Assembly: GCA_032358165.1 (NCBI GenBank)
Contig: JAALGY010000012.1
Span: 1,426,001 to 1,490,000, forward strand
DNA: 64,000 nucleotides
From: Diplosphaera chodatii
Taxonomy: Eukaryota > Chlorophyta > Trebouxiophyceae > Prasiolales > Stichococcaceae
Direction: 5' to 3'
Translations under genes and position numbers: made by a program
Part shown: positions 1 through 14,123 of the stretch, one piece after another
Numbering within the stretch: the first letter of the stretch is position 1
How the letters are laid out: each line of letters starts with the position of its first letter
Notes under the pieces: generated by a model
What the model was told of the DNA's origin: nothing
The model's database searches: none
What the model saw: only the letters and a program-made list of their open reading frames with translations

Positions 1-105
1 GTGTGTCGCCGCCTGGATTGCACGTGCCACAGCCTGCAAGAACAGGTCGGGTAATCAGCGCATGCGCCAGTGGCATGAGCCGTGTCAATGCGTCCTGACA
101 TGCAG

Positions 106-3100
106 ACGGACGTCATCAAGGGCGCACCCGCGGATCCCTCGGCGCTGGTGGCGTCCCAGCTGGGGCTGTCCCTGTACGAGCTCGGCAAAGAGGTGCCCTG
201 CAGTGTCGTGCAGTGGTTTGTGAGCAAGTCTAGACAGTGTCGGGCTTACATGGGCTTCATCTCGGCGGTCGGGCAGGGTGCACTGGGGTCTGGTCGCTCG
301 GCAACTCTCGACCGGCTGTGCATCTGACCTCACAGCTGCCGCTGTGGGACGGCGCGACAGGGCTCAAAATTGCGGCAGAGACCGACCGCGTGGCAGACGC
401 TGTGCGCGATGCGCTCATGGACGATGCCGCCCAGCTGGCAGACGATCTGCCGGAGGACGTCGCCAAAGGTGCAAAACCCTGAACACGTTCTAGCCACCGT
501 CACATCCATTTGCATGAGTTACCATCGCTCAGGGGCACCGCAGCAGTCTCATGACAAGGCTGTGCTGCAGCTGTACCTGGAGGCTTGCCGAATCACTTAC
601 AGGCGAGTCCTTTGGTGGCATGCTGGAGCGGGCTTTCGCTGCGCGCTTCGGCAGCGCAGATGCAGCCCCTGGCCATCCGCTCGGCCCCAGCAACCGTGCG
701 GCTCCAGCATCAGCAGCGGACGAGGCGAGAGCGGGATCAGGCGTCACAGCTGATGGCCAGCTGGCGGATGCGCAGCAGCAGCTCGTGCGGCCGGATGTGC
801 CGTCGCCAGGCGATGCGACGCTGGCAGCAGCGTCAGGTCCGGAGCACGGCAAACCGAAGGACCCTGATGTGCCGCTGCCAACCGGCGGACGGGTGCCAAG
901 GTGTGTCTACCATGTGCAACTCTTGAGGCACCCTTACCATGATTCCTCTAGCAACTTGGGCTATTGGGTATACATCTGCTGCAAGCCTATGGCAGCCCTC
1001 TGTAACCTGTTCTCTTCGTGCGAAGCATGGACCGCATCATTTCGTGACATTGTTGAACCGACATGGCAGGGGAGGCCCCATGGCACCCGCAACAGACATG
1101 GACGCCGCCGCTGCAGCATTTGCAGACCCTGCAGCACAGCTTGCAGACCAGGCAGCCGCTTCAGCGCACCCAACAGCGGCTGAGGCTGCGGCTGCAGCGG
1201 CGTCCGGTCAAGAAATTGCAGCAGACGGCGCGGCAGCTGGCCAGGAGCCGGGGTCGCTCGTGCCGCTGCAGCTCAGCGGTTTCAGCGGCAGCGCGGATGA
1301 TGCGGTGCTGGTTCAGCCAGACGGCCCTGATGGCCAGCCAGACCCCACGCAGGCACGTGCTCGAGGGCGGGATTGCTGTTGGCATGCACATCCAGTCCGT
1401 GATGCCTCCAGGGGTTTTCACTGCTAAGGTCACACACTTTAGCTACTGTGTGAGGAACAACAGTCATTGAGCATGGGTCTGAAAACACTGCTGTGTGCGT
1501 GCAGCCGGCGATTGCGCCAAACAACGTGCTGGCGGACGCACAGGCGTCAAAGCACGCCGCCAAGCAGGCTGCTGCTGCTGGCGCCGACGCGTATGTGTTC
1601 GGCGGCAGCGTTGGTGACTCCATGGGCACCAACACTGTGCCCGTGACAGACCTGTCAGCAGCGCCCTCCTCGCCACTCCCCAACGGCAGTTCAGCAGCTG
1701 CGACGCAGCCTGCAGAAGGCACTGCAGTCGGTGGAGCTGCTGCAGCTGCGGTCGCAGCTATTGAGGACCTGGTGGAACAGTATGGCGGCGAACCAGCTAA
1801 GCAGGAGGTGTGGGATGCAAATCCTTCATCCGGTGAATGTCACATGACTGCAGGTGTACCTGACCTTGTGCAGTTCAATGTGCAGGGCCTCAACAGTGGC
1901 ACCCTTCGTTCACTCCCAGCTGTTCGTTACTGTACTGTCATCATCGTACTGTGCTGCCATCACTTCTCTGCACAGCCGCTTTGCGCTGGCCTGCCAGGTG
2001 GTGCTGCCGGAGCGGCTGACTGAGGAGGTGCGGCGGCTGCTGGACTGGCACTGGTCCCAGCTTGAATACGGCTGCAGTGCGCCGCTGTCAAAGGTGCGGA
2101 CTGTGCGGTTGTTTTGCAGAGCCCTTCAGGCTCGTGCACAACGATCATGCACAACGATCAGTCAAGGTTCTTGGGGCGATGTTATCCAGCATCGGTCAGC
2201 TGCCAAACTCACGAGGTCCACGACAGACTGGATGCATTGTTGTGTGAACCTCTACCGGCACCCCTGTACCCTTGCGGAGCAGGACACCATTTACACCCCA
2301 CCCAACTGTGGCTGCTGCGGATGCTGCAGATCTCGGCGGTGCACTGGAACCAGGACGAGGATTTCGGCGGTTTTGGCGGCCCGCACTGCATGGTGCCGGG
2401 CGGCTACGGGGCAGTCACTGATGCGCTGGCGAGCCTGCTGCCCGGCCTGCGCCTCGCCACGCCGGTGGCCAAGGTCGAGGATGCTGACAGCGGCGTCAAA
2501 GTCACCACAGCCTCAGGTCTGCAGCATAGACCTGCGATTGATGCGTCTGCTGCGACGCTTCAGCCGTGACTGCCTTCCTGCATGCACTGCTGGGTTGAGC
2601 TCAGGAGCCACAACACCGGAAGCACCGCCCTGATTGCGTAGTCACCGTGAGGGTGCGCCCATGCACCACACTCGTTACAGACGCCTGACAGCATTCCCAG
2701 GGTGTGACGTAGGGTGCCATTGCTGCAGGTGAGGTGTTTGAGGGCGACTCGGTACTGGTTTCGGTACCGCTGGGTTGCCTGAAGGCAGAGGCCATCGCCT
2801 TCAGCCCGCCGCTGCCCGACTGGAAGCGGGACGCAATTGCCACGCTGGGCAACGGCAACCTCAACAAGGTGTGCTGACGCCGTAGCCTCTGTGCAAATGT
2901 GTGACTTGCAAGTGTTCCGGATGCTAACTCTCATGAAACCTGTACTGGGTCTCATCAGCAGGTGGTGCACATAGCATGTTCAAGCCTGCTGCCTACAGAC
3001 TGCTGCCTGGAAGCGCATCAAGCACGTCATGTCATTAGCATGTGCACTGCCGCTTGATGTGGACAGTGCCAGCTGCTTTGCTGACGCTCTGCCCGAGCGT

Positions 3101-6100
3101 CAACATGCAGGTGGTGCTGCGGTTCCCGTCGGTGTTTTGGGACGACGCCGTGGACTATTTCGGCGCGGCGCCAGCCGGCGGCCCTTCAGCGCGCGGCCGC
3201 TGCAGCACCTTCTGGAACGTGCACCGCTGGAGCGGGCAGCCCATCCTCGCCGGCCTGCTGTCTGGCCTGTCCGCCGACCAGGTGCGCCATTCATCTGGCA
3301 ACTCCTGCGTTGTTTCTGTAAAGGCGCAGCATCAGGCAGGAGCACATCTGGATACGTCAGGTAGTGGAGGCTGTGTAACGCAGCAACGTCTCACCAGCTG
3401 CAGGGCCGACAGTTCAATGCAGCCAGATAGTCTGGAGTTTGATCTGTTGTGCCGATGTTGTGCACACACATGCGTGCAGGCCGAAACTGACGAGGATGCA
3501 GCGACTGCGGCGGCGGCCATGGCGGTGCTGCGCCAGGTGCACGGGCCCAGCATCCCCGAGCCGACAGCCGTGCATGTCTCCCGCTGGGGCTTGGATCCCT
3601 ACAGCCGAGGTGCGAGCGGCCGCTGGGACGCCTGCTGCCCCGGCCCTGTGCAGCCCTTCGATTGTTATGGTGCCTCATCAACATGCTGTCAATGGAATCC
3701 CGAGTAGGAGGATCATGCCGATGTTTGTCCATGGTGCAGGCTCATACTCATATGTGGCGGTGGGTGCGAGCGGCAGGACGTACGAGGCGCTGGCCAAGCC
3801 GGTGCGGCGGCGGCTGCTCTTTGCTGGAGAACACACCTCCATGGAGGTGACTGCCACGCTTGCGCCCTTGATGATGCCCTGTGCAAACCCCCAAAAACGG
3901 CAGTCCAGCAATGGCTTGCCCAGCGGTAAGCACGATGATGCTAGTGTATTTTGGGGGCTTTTAGCAACACATGTCGCTACGGCTGGCAGGCTACATCGCA
4001 TCGCACTGCAGAGATGTTAATTGCATGGATGTGGTGCACAGCAGTCACACATCTGCTTGTTCTTGCAGCACCCGGACACAGTGGGCGGCGCGATGATGAG
4101 CGGGGTGCGGGAGGCGCGGCGCCTCCTGGCGCAGCTGCGCAACGACGACGAGGCCGCCGCCGCTGCATACGGCTCCTCCCTGCCCTCAAAGGTGCGCTCA
4201 TGATCCTGGAACCTGGGTAACAAGCTGCCCTTTGCCAAGCAGGCGGCTCTGCCCAGCACATGCTGCTCGGTGACCGTGCAACAATACATCTTGGGCGCGT
4301 CACCTTCCTGTACCAGCAGATGTCAGGAGCCCTGCTGCCTGGGCCATGCCACTTTTTCTGTATTTTAGTATTGTGTTTTGATAATAAACAAAAAAATAAA
4401 ATCCTGCAAAAAAGAGTTTTACATAAACAAACTTCAGAATTTCTAAATTTTTAGGTCCGCAGCCAGCGGGACGCGGAGCTGGACGAGCTGTTCGGCTCCG
4501 ACTCCTCCGGCGACGAGGGCGCCGGCAGGCCGAGGGCGGGGCGCAGGCGGCGGCCAGAGGAGGGCGCCGCGCACAAGCGCCCGAAGCGCAAGGCGGAAGA
4601 CGGTGAGCTCTCTCTGTGTGGATCCTCACGCACACATGTGTGGCTCACCAGGCACACCATGCGTCAGCGAGCGCGATGTGGCAGCTGTGTGCTGCTGTCA
4701 TGATGACGCGCCTGGGTGGGTCGAGGTGCACGGAAGGGACTGTCAGGCTCAGCGGTGCACAAGCTCTCAGAGGGGCATCTGCACGGTGCAACGGCTGGCC
4801 GCGGCTGTGTCCGATGAGCACCGTGGCGCCCGCCGCAGGGGAGGTGCTGGACGAGAGGGCGGCGGCGGCGATGGGGCGCGACATCGAGCGCATCATGCGG
4901 GACCAGGCGGCGCGGGAGGCGGCGCGCTCCGACCAGAAGGCCGTCTGGCGCGCCCTCGCCCTCGCCGGCGGAGGTGCGCCGCTGCCCAGCTTGCGAATGG
5001 CTTGGGAATAGGTATGCTGGGGCCAGTAAGTCCGGCCCCCGAGTCCACAAATGCTCTGGGGTATATGGGGCTGGGGCTGTCCATCACATCTCTATGCCGT
5101 CCGGCAATCCATGAAGAACAGTGGCTGCCGTGCTCCGTTGCGACCGCCTGCCTGAGCCTGCTTGACGGCGCTGCAGCAGGGGATGCACCAACCGACGCTG
5201 GCTCTTCTGTTGATGTCAGTCACCTTGCTCGTCAGAAGCAGTGCTGCACGCAGAAACGACAGCGCAGTGCTGGGGCGCAGTCAGGACCATGGGGCTCTTC
5301 GTTCAGCTGGGCAGATGTAATGTGGTGGTGCGCCCCGCAGGCGACATGAGCGCGGTGCTGGGGATGCTGGCGAGCGAGGCGCCGGCGGCGGGGCGGCTGT
5401 CGCTGCTGGAGGCGCTGCCGTCGGCGGGGCTCGCGGCTCGGCAGCGCGTCGCGCGCAGCCGCGCGGTGTGCGGGCTGCTGGCGGCGTGGGCGGGCGCCTG
5501 GGCCGACGTGGTGGACGGCGATGAGGAGTGCCTTGAGGCGCTGCTCAAGGTGTGGCGCGCCAGGGTGCAGGGTGCAAGGGTCTGGGCTCTGACGAGCCGC
5601 CTGTCCGTCCAGCTCATCGATGCTGGATGGTGAAGTTGTTTGGCAGCACAGGGCGGGGCTGTTGCACTGTGGCCTGCGTTGTCTCCGGTCGCACGGGATT
5701 CGCCCGATTCTTGGTGGTGTGCCAGCGCCCCCGCTAACTGCCACGCGCACCGCCTCATCATGCTGGCGGGACATCATGGTCTCCCATCTGCATTGCAGGC
5801 GCTGCTGGAGCTGCCAGTGGAGCTGCCGGTGCTGCGGACCTCCACGCTGCTGAAGACGGTGCGGTCCGAGGTGCCGGACTGCGGCAGCCGCGCCTGCTGC
5901 GCCCTGGCCGCCCAGCTCGCCCGCAGGTAGTCGTTGTGGATTGAATGGGTGCTTTACACCTTAAGCTAGAACGACGGGGTCGACCAGCACACCGGCGACA
6001 TGTAACTGTGCAGCACACGAAGCACAGCATGCTCTATGCTGCCATGCTGCCTCGATGTGCAGGTGGGCAGAGGCAGCGGCGCCGCCCAAGCCGGGCACGC

Positions 6101-7525
6101 CGCCAGCCACGGCTGCGCCGCCGCCGGCCGCCGCCGCGCGCCCGCCCGGCGACGGCGGCGGCAGCGGCGCGATGTCGGACAGCGCGGCTGAGCCGGACGC
6201 GGATGCCGAGCTGCCGCCCGTGCAGCTGCCGGCCGAGGTGCTGGAGGCGGAGCGCGCTGCGGAGGAGGTGCGATGGTCACACCTCCCCGTCCGATGAAGC
6301 AACATGAACTGCCTGTCTCGCCGGACTCGGCAACCTTAATGTGTGCCAACTTAAAGCAGCACAAGTACAGAGTGTCTGCGGACGAGGCCCGAGTCAGCAC
6401 ACCGATCGATTGAGCCTGCTGCTGAGGGTGTTGTCGGGTGTGGCGCTGAGCAGGCGGAGGCGGCGGCGGCGCGGTTTGTGGCGGAGAAGGAGGCGCTGAT
6501 GCGGACGCTGGAGGAGCCGGTGCGGCTGCCGAAGATCGACGACTTCCGCGCCAAGAAGCGCCGCAAGCTGCTGGCGCCCGCGGAGCAGGTGGCCGCCAAA
6601 GGTGGGCGCCACCTGAGATGTCGCTGCCGACCTGGTTCGCGACCTGGTTCGCGTGCACTGAGCATGTCCAGACAATAGTGTGGAGTCGCTGCTAGCATCT
6701 AGGTGTGGTGTGGCAGGCTGCCGAGACCTGTCTTGTGCTGCCTGCCTGCAGCCAGCAGCAAGCACAGGAGCAGCGGCGGCAGCAGGTCTAAGCACGGCAG
6801 CGGCAGCAGGGACCGGCACAGCAGCGGCGGCTCCCAGCCGAAGGGCCAGCCGCTCGACAACGACAACAAAAAGGTGAGCGGCTGCACACAGCCAGCGGCC
6901 CGCGAGGCGCGCAGCAGCATGCTCAGCTGTGTGCTGCCAGACATGACGTGCACCTGAAGGAAGTGGGCCCGCCCGGCTCTGTGCACCACTCCCGTGCTGC
7001 GGATGCATGTCGCGCGTTCAAAGCCGTCATCAGCGTTCCCATCGCCTGTTCACACGCCGCAGGCGCTGGGCAAGTACATCGGCAGCCTCCTGGAGCCGCT
7101 GTACGCGGCCAAGCGCCTCAGCAAGGACCAGTTCAAGGCGGTCGCCCGCCGCGCCGCCGAGAAGGCAAGTGTGGCTGACCTCTGCATACAGCCTGTCGCT
7201 GCTTGCCAGGATGACTGCAGGCTCTCCTGCCTAGCGAGGACTGTTGGCTGAGGAGAGGATTCAGCGGAGGGATGCTGTGCATAGCACATCTTGCTCACAC
7301 TGTTGCCGCCTGCCTGCAGGTCGCGGCGACAGCCACCTGCAAGCCGGGGGAGAGTTTCCTCACCGAATCCCGCAGGGAAAAGGTGACACAGGCATCTGTG
7401 CATTCAACCGTGCTCACGATATGTTTGGCACATCCACGTGGTTCATGAAACCTTTGTGGTGTGTGCAGGTGCGAAACCTCGTTGACGCGTACGTCAAACT
7501 CTGCCTTGCTGGGAAGCTGAAGTGA
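106..7525 (+). CDS. LDL3-type KDM1 histone demethylase, 5' truncated
   Basis: The gene encodes a flavin amine oxidase that removes methyl groups from histone H3 lysine 4 in the nucleus. The SWIRM domain and the N-terminal FAD-binding fold lie upstream of the window. Visible exons run about 106-192, 336-468, 603-900, 1070-1360, 1505-1810, 1998-2093, 2330-2516, 2729-2868, 3111-3281, 3480-3609, 3740-3846 and 4069-4191. Diagnostic stretches are LLDWHWSQLEYGCSAPLSKV, then SAVHWNQDEDF...GPHCMVPGGY, then GSYSYVAVGASG, RRLLFAGEHTS and HPDTVGGAMMSGVREA (the C-terminal FAD site). From 4455 a long tail follows: an acidic/basic linker, a TFIIS N-terminal-like helix bundle (5799-5926, LRTSTLLKTVRSEVP), lysine-rich linkers, and a C-terminal SRI-like domain (7065-7525, KYIGSLLEPLYAAKRLSKDQ ... 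VRNLVDAYVKLCLAGKLK, stop 7523-7525). This tail is the architecture I recall for plant LDL3, which binds elongating RNA polymerase II. The join at 4191/4455 is phase 0, but two adjacent genes cannot be fully excluded. Exons 603-1810 add a long Ala/Gly-rich insert. Confidence 0.9.
2135..2160. repeat. 13-bp perfect tandem duplication in a demethylase intron
   Basis: The unit TGCACAACGATCA occurs twice back to back between the exons ending at 2093 and starting at 2330. Confidence 0.9.
4351..4452. other. abrupt AT-rich block inside an intron
   Basis: About 100 bp of strongly AT-rich sequence with long A and T runs sits against the 3' splice site at 4453-4454. Flanking exons and the rest of the intron are GC-rich. 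It could be an organelle-DNA insert, an extended polypyrimidine/branch region, or the 3' flank of a shorter transcript. Confidence 0.8.
6629..6652. repeat. 12-bp perfect tandem duplication in an intron
   Basis: The unit GACCTGGTTCGC is present twice in direct succession, in the intron after the demethylase exon that ends near 6601. Confidence 0.9.
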
Positions 7526-8513
7526 TGAGCGACCTCTGACGCTGGCAGCTGGGCTTGTTGGCGGCTGGACCTGGTAAAAGGGCAGCTGTGAAGTGCCATC
7601 TGCAATCAGGCATTGACGAGCATCCACATCAGCGTAGATTGTGCCAAAAAATGTTTAGCAAGGATTGTGAAGCTTACATGATCATCCGCAAGCAGCACCG
7701 TTGTTTGAGCTTGCTTGACTCTCGGACTGTGTACCTTGAGTAACCTCTTGACAAGCCAACAATGCCTGACTTGGCAGCCTTTTCCTTGAATAAGAGCTGA
7801 CGACTCCGTGAGAGCGGACACTACCGATCTAAACCTGCGCTGAAGGGGCTCAGCGCGACGACTGTTTTCCGGAAGGCATGCTTCTACCCCAAATGTTAGT
7901 GCAGTAAATGCGGTCACATTCATTCCATAAAACTGACTGCTCAAGCAACAACCGTTGTAGCCTCCACGGACTATGGAGCACCAGGGTCTATCACCACCAC
8001 TGACACACGGAATGCACTCCCTAGTGTGTGAGGCACACAACGAAACACTCCAGAACCATGGTGCAGGCACACCATTTGGCGCAAGCGGCATCCGAGGTCT
8101 GGCGGGAGCAACTCGGCGGGCATACAAGCAAACCATAGCAGGTTTGTAGGAAAGTAACGTTGGCAATGAGCCACGGGCCTGCGAGGGCATGATGGGTAGA
8201 GTCCATACGCCGCCGCTGCACCGATGCAGGAATACAACCCTCCCTTAAACCCTAAAACCGAATGAAGGCGATTACATCCCATATACTCCACTGGTCACAC
8301 AACAATCAATGCTGGTGTCCAAGAACTGTGGAGCACCAGGGTTTAGCACAGAGGCCGCACCCTGGATGCACCCGAAGGCACACGGGGAAACAACTCAAAA
8401 CCATCAAGGCTCAAATGAGTGCAGCCGAAACCCTAAAACCGCTGCTTATTGCAAAAACGCTTGCTACAATTTTGGTCTGAGTAAAATTCGCCGAATGGAC
8501 AGCTTTCGCTAGT
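7526..8513. other. intergenic spacer with a degenerate direct repeat
   Basis: This lies between the demethylase stop and the tRNA. I see no supported coding region. Two diverged copies of one sequence are visible, a core near 7920-8060 and a second near 8274-8405. They share the word GGAGCACCAGGGT, and each larger copy ends with CCCTAAAACC (8240-8249 and 8431-8440). Confidence 0.5.
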
Positions 8514-8611
8514 GCAAGTATGCCGGAGTGGTTAACGGGTAGCACTCGAAGTCGTCGATGACTTGCAATGCTATGGGGTAACCCGCCTAGGTTCGAGTCC
8601 TAGTGCTTGCG
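8514..8611 (+). tRNA. tRNA-Ser(CGA) with a 17-nt intron
   Basis: This decodes the serine codon UCG. The acceptor stem is 8514-8520 paired with 8604-8610, and the D stem is CCG (8523-8525) with CGG (8536-8538). The anticodon stem TAGCA/TGCTA (8540-8544 and 8569-8573) encloses C-T-CGA-A, a 17-nt intron (8551-8567) placed right after position 37, and A38. A 13-nt variable arm with a GGG/CCC stem (8574-8586) makes it a type II tRNA. The T arm CTAGG/CCTAG has a perfect B-box, GGTTCGAGTCC. Discriminator G (8611) fits serine rather than leucine. CCA follows directly at 8612-8614, then T runs that would end RNA polymerase III transcription. Nuclear origin is inferred from the canonical intron. Confidence 0.93.
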
Positions 8612-9026
8612 CCATTTTGATTTTTGCCCAATCCAATTACGGTCTGATCATCGATGATGGTGCGGCATGGCGACACAACCCTCGAGGAGGTCAAGGTCTC
8701 CCGGCTTGCACATCCATGCATGCTCAAGGCCATAAATTGCAAATGTGGGTGGCAAAGATGAATTCGACCCCATGGCATACATATTCTTGATAAACCGATT
8801 CCGGGTTTGATTGTGTATGTTGCCAGCAAACCGTGGACATGCCTGCCCAAAAGGAATGGACATCAAGGCACGGCAGTCCAGGGGCAGACACGTCCGATCC
8901 ATGCCTTCGGTCCTGACGACAGGCAAAGGCATCCTGTACAAAGGCATTGCTGACCACGCTGCAGGCACCGCCCATAGCTGTCTCGATTCTGCTGAAGCTC
9001 ACTGATCGGGTAGCTGACTGACTCCA
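8612..9026. other. spacer between the tRNA and the fabG 3' end
   Basis: Short T runs at 8615-8618 and 8621-8625 are a likely Pol III terminator. Otherwise I see nothing supported; open frames on both strands lack family signal. Confidence 0.5.
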
Positions 9027-11273
<2,247 letters not shown>

Positions 11274-11668
11274 GCAGGCTGTTATCGTTTGCAGTTGTGT
11301 GTCAATGTATGATGTGTGTGCATGTGGCCAAATGCAGTCACATGATAGCCGGTCACAGATTGACGGCATGCAGGCCTCTGCACCAGGGGGGGCGAGCAGC
11401 TCGGCCTGCCAGTTCATTTGTCACACCTGCAGCATCGACAGCACACAACCCTCCAGCGTTCGATACACGGATACACGGATAGCACCAGTCAGCAGGACAC
11501 GCTCGCACTGCATGGCAAACTTGCACCGTTCGTGACACCGACATGCACTCTGCAGCTTGTGAACTGACACATCTATAATCTGCACGCTGGCAACAAACGT
11601 CTCATAGACATCACCAGGTTAGAGTCAGACAGCAGTAGCGTATTGGCGTCAGCTGTGAAACGATTGCG
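11274..11668. promoter_or_regulatory. shared divergent promoter region (fabG / GNAT)
   Basis: About 395 bp separates the two divergent start codons. I see no coding region or clear TATA box. It contains a short tandem duplication of GATACACG starting at 11462. The promoter role is inferred from gene orientation only. Confidence 0.45.
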
Positions 11669-13528
11669 ATGCCATGTGCGCCTGGCGTGAAGCATGTGCC
11701 CTGCCATGCTGCCAGTCGCCCTCTGCCAGGCCACAAATCAGCGAGCAGTCGTGTCCAGTGCACCGCTGGTGTCCAGCAGGCCGACGTTCTGCAGCGCTCA
11801 CGTGCAAGAGCGAGCATGCCAGCGGGGCGGCAGTTGCGTTGCAACCTGCAGCATAGCAGAAGCAGGCATGCCGCCGTCGCAGCAGGGCTGGCATCGCTGC
11901 AGGGTGCAGATGGCGACACAGCTTCACAGCAGCAGCATGACATGCGCATACGAGTGCGGACGGCTCGGCTGGCAGATGCAGAGGCAGTGGCGGAGCTGTG
12001 CGGACAGGTGGGGCGGCAAGGCTGCAGTGCGTCCATGGCTGAAAGCAATGCGATGCAAAGCTGGCAAGGGTTGCGCCCGAACTGCGCTGGCACTGCAGGC
12101 GTTTGCAGAGGATGAGGGTGTGGCGCGGTTGCCGCCGGGTCCCGCCAGGGATGCGCTTGCCGCGGTGCAGCGTGCCAATGCAGCGCAGATCGCTGGCACA
12201 TTGCTGGTGGAGGTGCAGGCGGCTCTCAAAGCGAAACAGCAGGTAATCCATATCATTTGCGCCAGCCACCATATGCTGCTTTTACATGGACACAAGCATG
12301 CAGACAATGTTTGTTCCACAGGCATGGAGTGTTGCTGGATGGCGTACAGTCTGAGGGACTGGCGTGTCCACAACAGGCCATACAGGAGGCCCGGGAATGG
12401 CGGATGTACCGACGGTACACTGCCCTGAAGGCGGAGATTGCGGCGCTGCGGGGTGGGCAGGCAGCCACCTTCCAGGCGCCGCCCAGCCCAGTGGAACTGT
12501 ACGTCCCTCGGGGCTACCAGCAACAACGTGCTTCAGGACGCTGTGGCCTGCGTTATGTCAGTTAGGTTGAGGGCAAGATACTGCCGTCTCTGATGACACC
12601 TCATCCAAGGGAATGTGCGAAGTCAGTGCAACACATATCAGCATGGCATGCGCAGGCGGCAGCTGGAGCGGTGGCAGCGGCAGCGCCAGTTTGCGGTGCT
12701 GCTGGCAGAGGACGTGGCCACGGGGCGGCTGCTGGGCGCCGTGACGCTGTCGCTGACGCGGTGCGAGGCGGCGCTGCCGCCGCCCTTCCCCACCAGCAAG
12801 CTGCTCAGGTATCGGCCACAGCCCCTCGAGTGCTTGCAGCTGCAGTGCGGGTGAACCGCAGGCAGAGGACGCCTGACAATCTCAGGGTAGGCATGCAAAC
12901 AGGGGGCGGTGGCAGGCGCTGACCAACAAATATCAGTCATAGGTCTGTTTGTGCATGTTCCAGGTTATATGTTAGCAACATGGTCACGTCGCCAGAGGCG
13001 CGGCGGCAGGGCGTGGCCACCCAGCTGCTGCACGCCTGCATGCGCCTTGGTGAGCGCAGCCTCCGCGCTTTTGCATCTGTTGGTTTGGCAGGCAGTCTCT
13101 ACCGCCCGTGGTCTGGCAGCATCACAGCTGTCATGGAAGTCGCTCATGTGCCAGTTGTCGAGCGGTGCAACATTTGCCATGCGGACTTGCAACTCCTGGT
13201 GCAAAGCCTGCCACGGACTTGCAGGCCGACGGTGGCGCAGTGACAGCGCCTGGCTGCATGTGGAGGAGCGCAATGCAGCTGGACTGGGCCTCTATCAGGT
13301 GTGCCAGACAACTGTATCAACATAGGTTACTAGATCGCGGAGGTCTCGTGGGCTGCTGTCCTTCGTCAACTGCGTAGCTTGTCTGAGCAGCCGTTGTCCA
13401 ATGCTGGCGCAGGCAGCAGGGTTCAGGGGCGTGTCATCAGGACGGCGCTGGACATCTGCCTTCCGGCCCTGCCGCCTCATGACGCGGACGTTGCCCAAAC
13501 CTCCTCCGCGGCAGCAGCCGCTCACTGA
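11669..13528 (+). CDS. GNAT-family N-acetyltransferase, probably plastid-targeted
   Basis: This family transfers an acetyl group from acetyl-CoA to an amine; the substrate is unknown here. The first exon, from ATG 11669, is Arg/Ser/Gln-rich and transit-like, then enters the fold with DMRIRVRTARLADAEAVAEL. Later blocks are AFAEDEGVARLPPGPARDAL (~12098-12240), a helical Arg-rich insert (~12380-12505), and RQFAVLLAEDVATGRLLGAV (~12688-12808). Next comes the acetyl-CoA-binding motif A, YVSNMVTSPEARRQGVATQL (~12968-13050, with RRQGVA as the Q/RxxGxG/A loop). The fold closes with SAWLHVEERNAAGLGLYQ (~13240-13300), the usual motif B. The last exon starts after the TAG acceptor at 13331-13333 and ends at TGA 13526-13528. 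ATG 11811 in the same frame is an alternative start. The overall pattern resembles plant plastid GNATs. Confidence 0.83.
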
Positions 13529-14123
13529 CGGCAGCAATGCAGCACGGCAGGCCATAGCAGTGACGGGCGGGTCGACCCGCGAAAGTGACGGCGTGTTCAT
13601 ATGGAAGACTGAGGTGGACCGGTGACTGATGCCAGTCATGTTGGGTGATGAACGTTGCTTCCATACGGAGCAGTCATGCGCTGTGAGTGCTGTACCACTA
13701 AGACCCGGATGTTAAACCTGCAAGTGCATGGTGTGTCAGCAGAGTGTTGTGATGCACTTGACAGTTGATGACCAGTTGTCCAAGGGTCACCCTGAACATG
13801 TCACTGGCTTCATTTGATGACCTATACAGACACCGTTCATGCAAACTGTGCATCCGAACGACCACCGTTCTGTACTCCTGCATCCGCAACACATGCACAA
13901 TCAGCACAGCTGTATATCGGTGCAGATTCCATACAGTCAAGGCGCCCACACAAGCCACGCTGTGGTAAACAGCACCTCATAGTATAGCACCTGTACACGA
14001 GGTGATGTGTCACCACAGCTGAGCACTGAGGCACTCTGACCGCCAGCCGGCTTAATGTCTGCCCTGCTGCAGGTGCAGCATGGGTGACGGAAGACCGCCC
14101 ACGAGCGGCTGGCCTGTCCGCTG
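13529..14123. other. convergent intergenic spacer
   Basis: This lies between the 3' ends of the GNAT and CCZ1 genes. No gene, RNA or notable repeat could be supported. Confidence 0.5.

Noticed and set aside
1..7525. Many in-frame stops between demethylase blocks, suggesting a pseudogene
   Set aside because: Every stop lies between good GT and AG sites; conserved exons themselves are open and keep the key motifs.
8240..8440. Two CCCTAAAACC words resembling the TTTTAGGG-type algal telomere repeat
   Set aside because: Only single copies inside a diverged duplicated spacer; no tandem array, so not an interstitial telomere.
8514..8611. tRNA-Leu or a plastid tRNA insert
   Set aside because: Anticodon CGA, discriminator G and a canonical nuclear intron after position 37 indicate nuclear tRNA-Ser.
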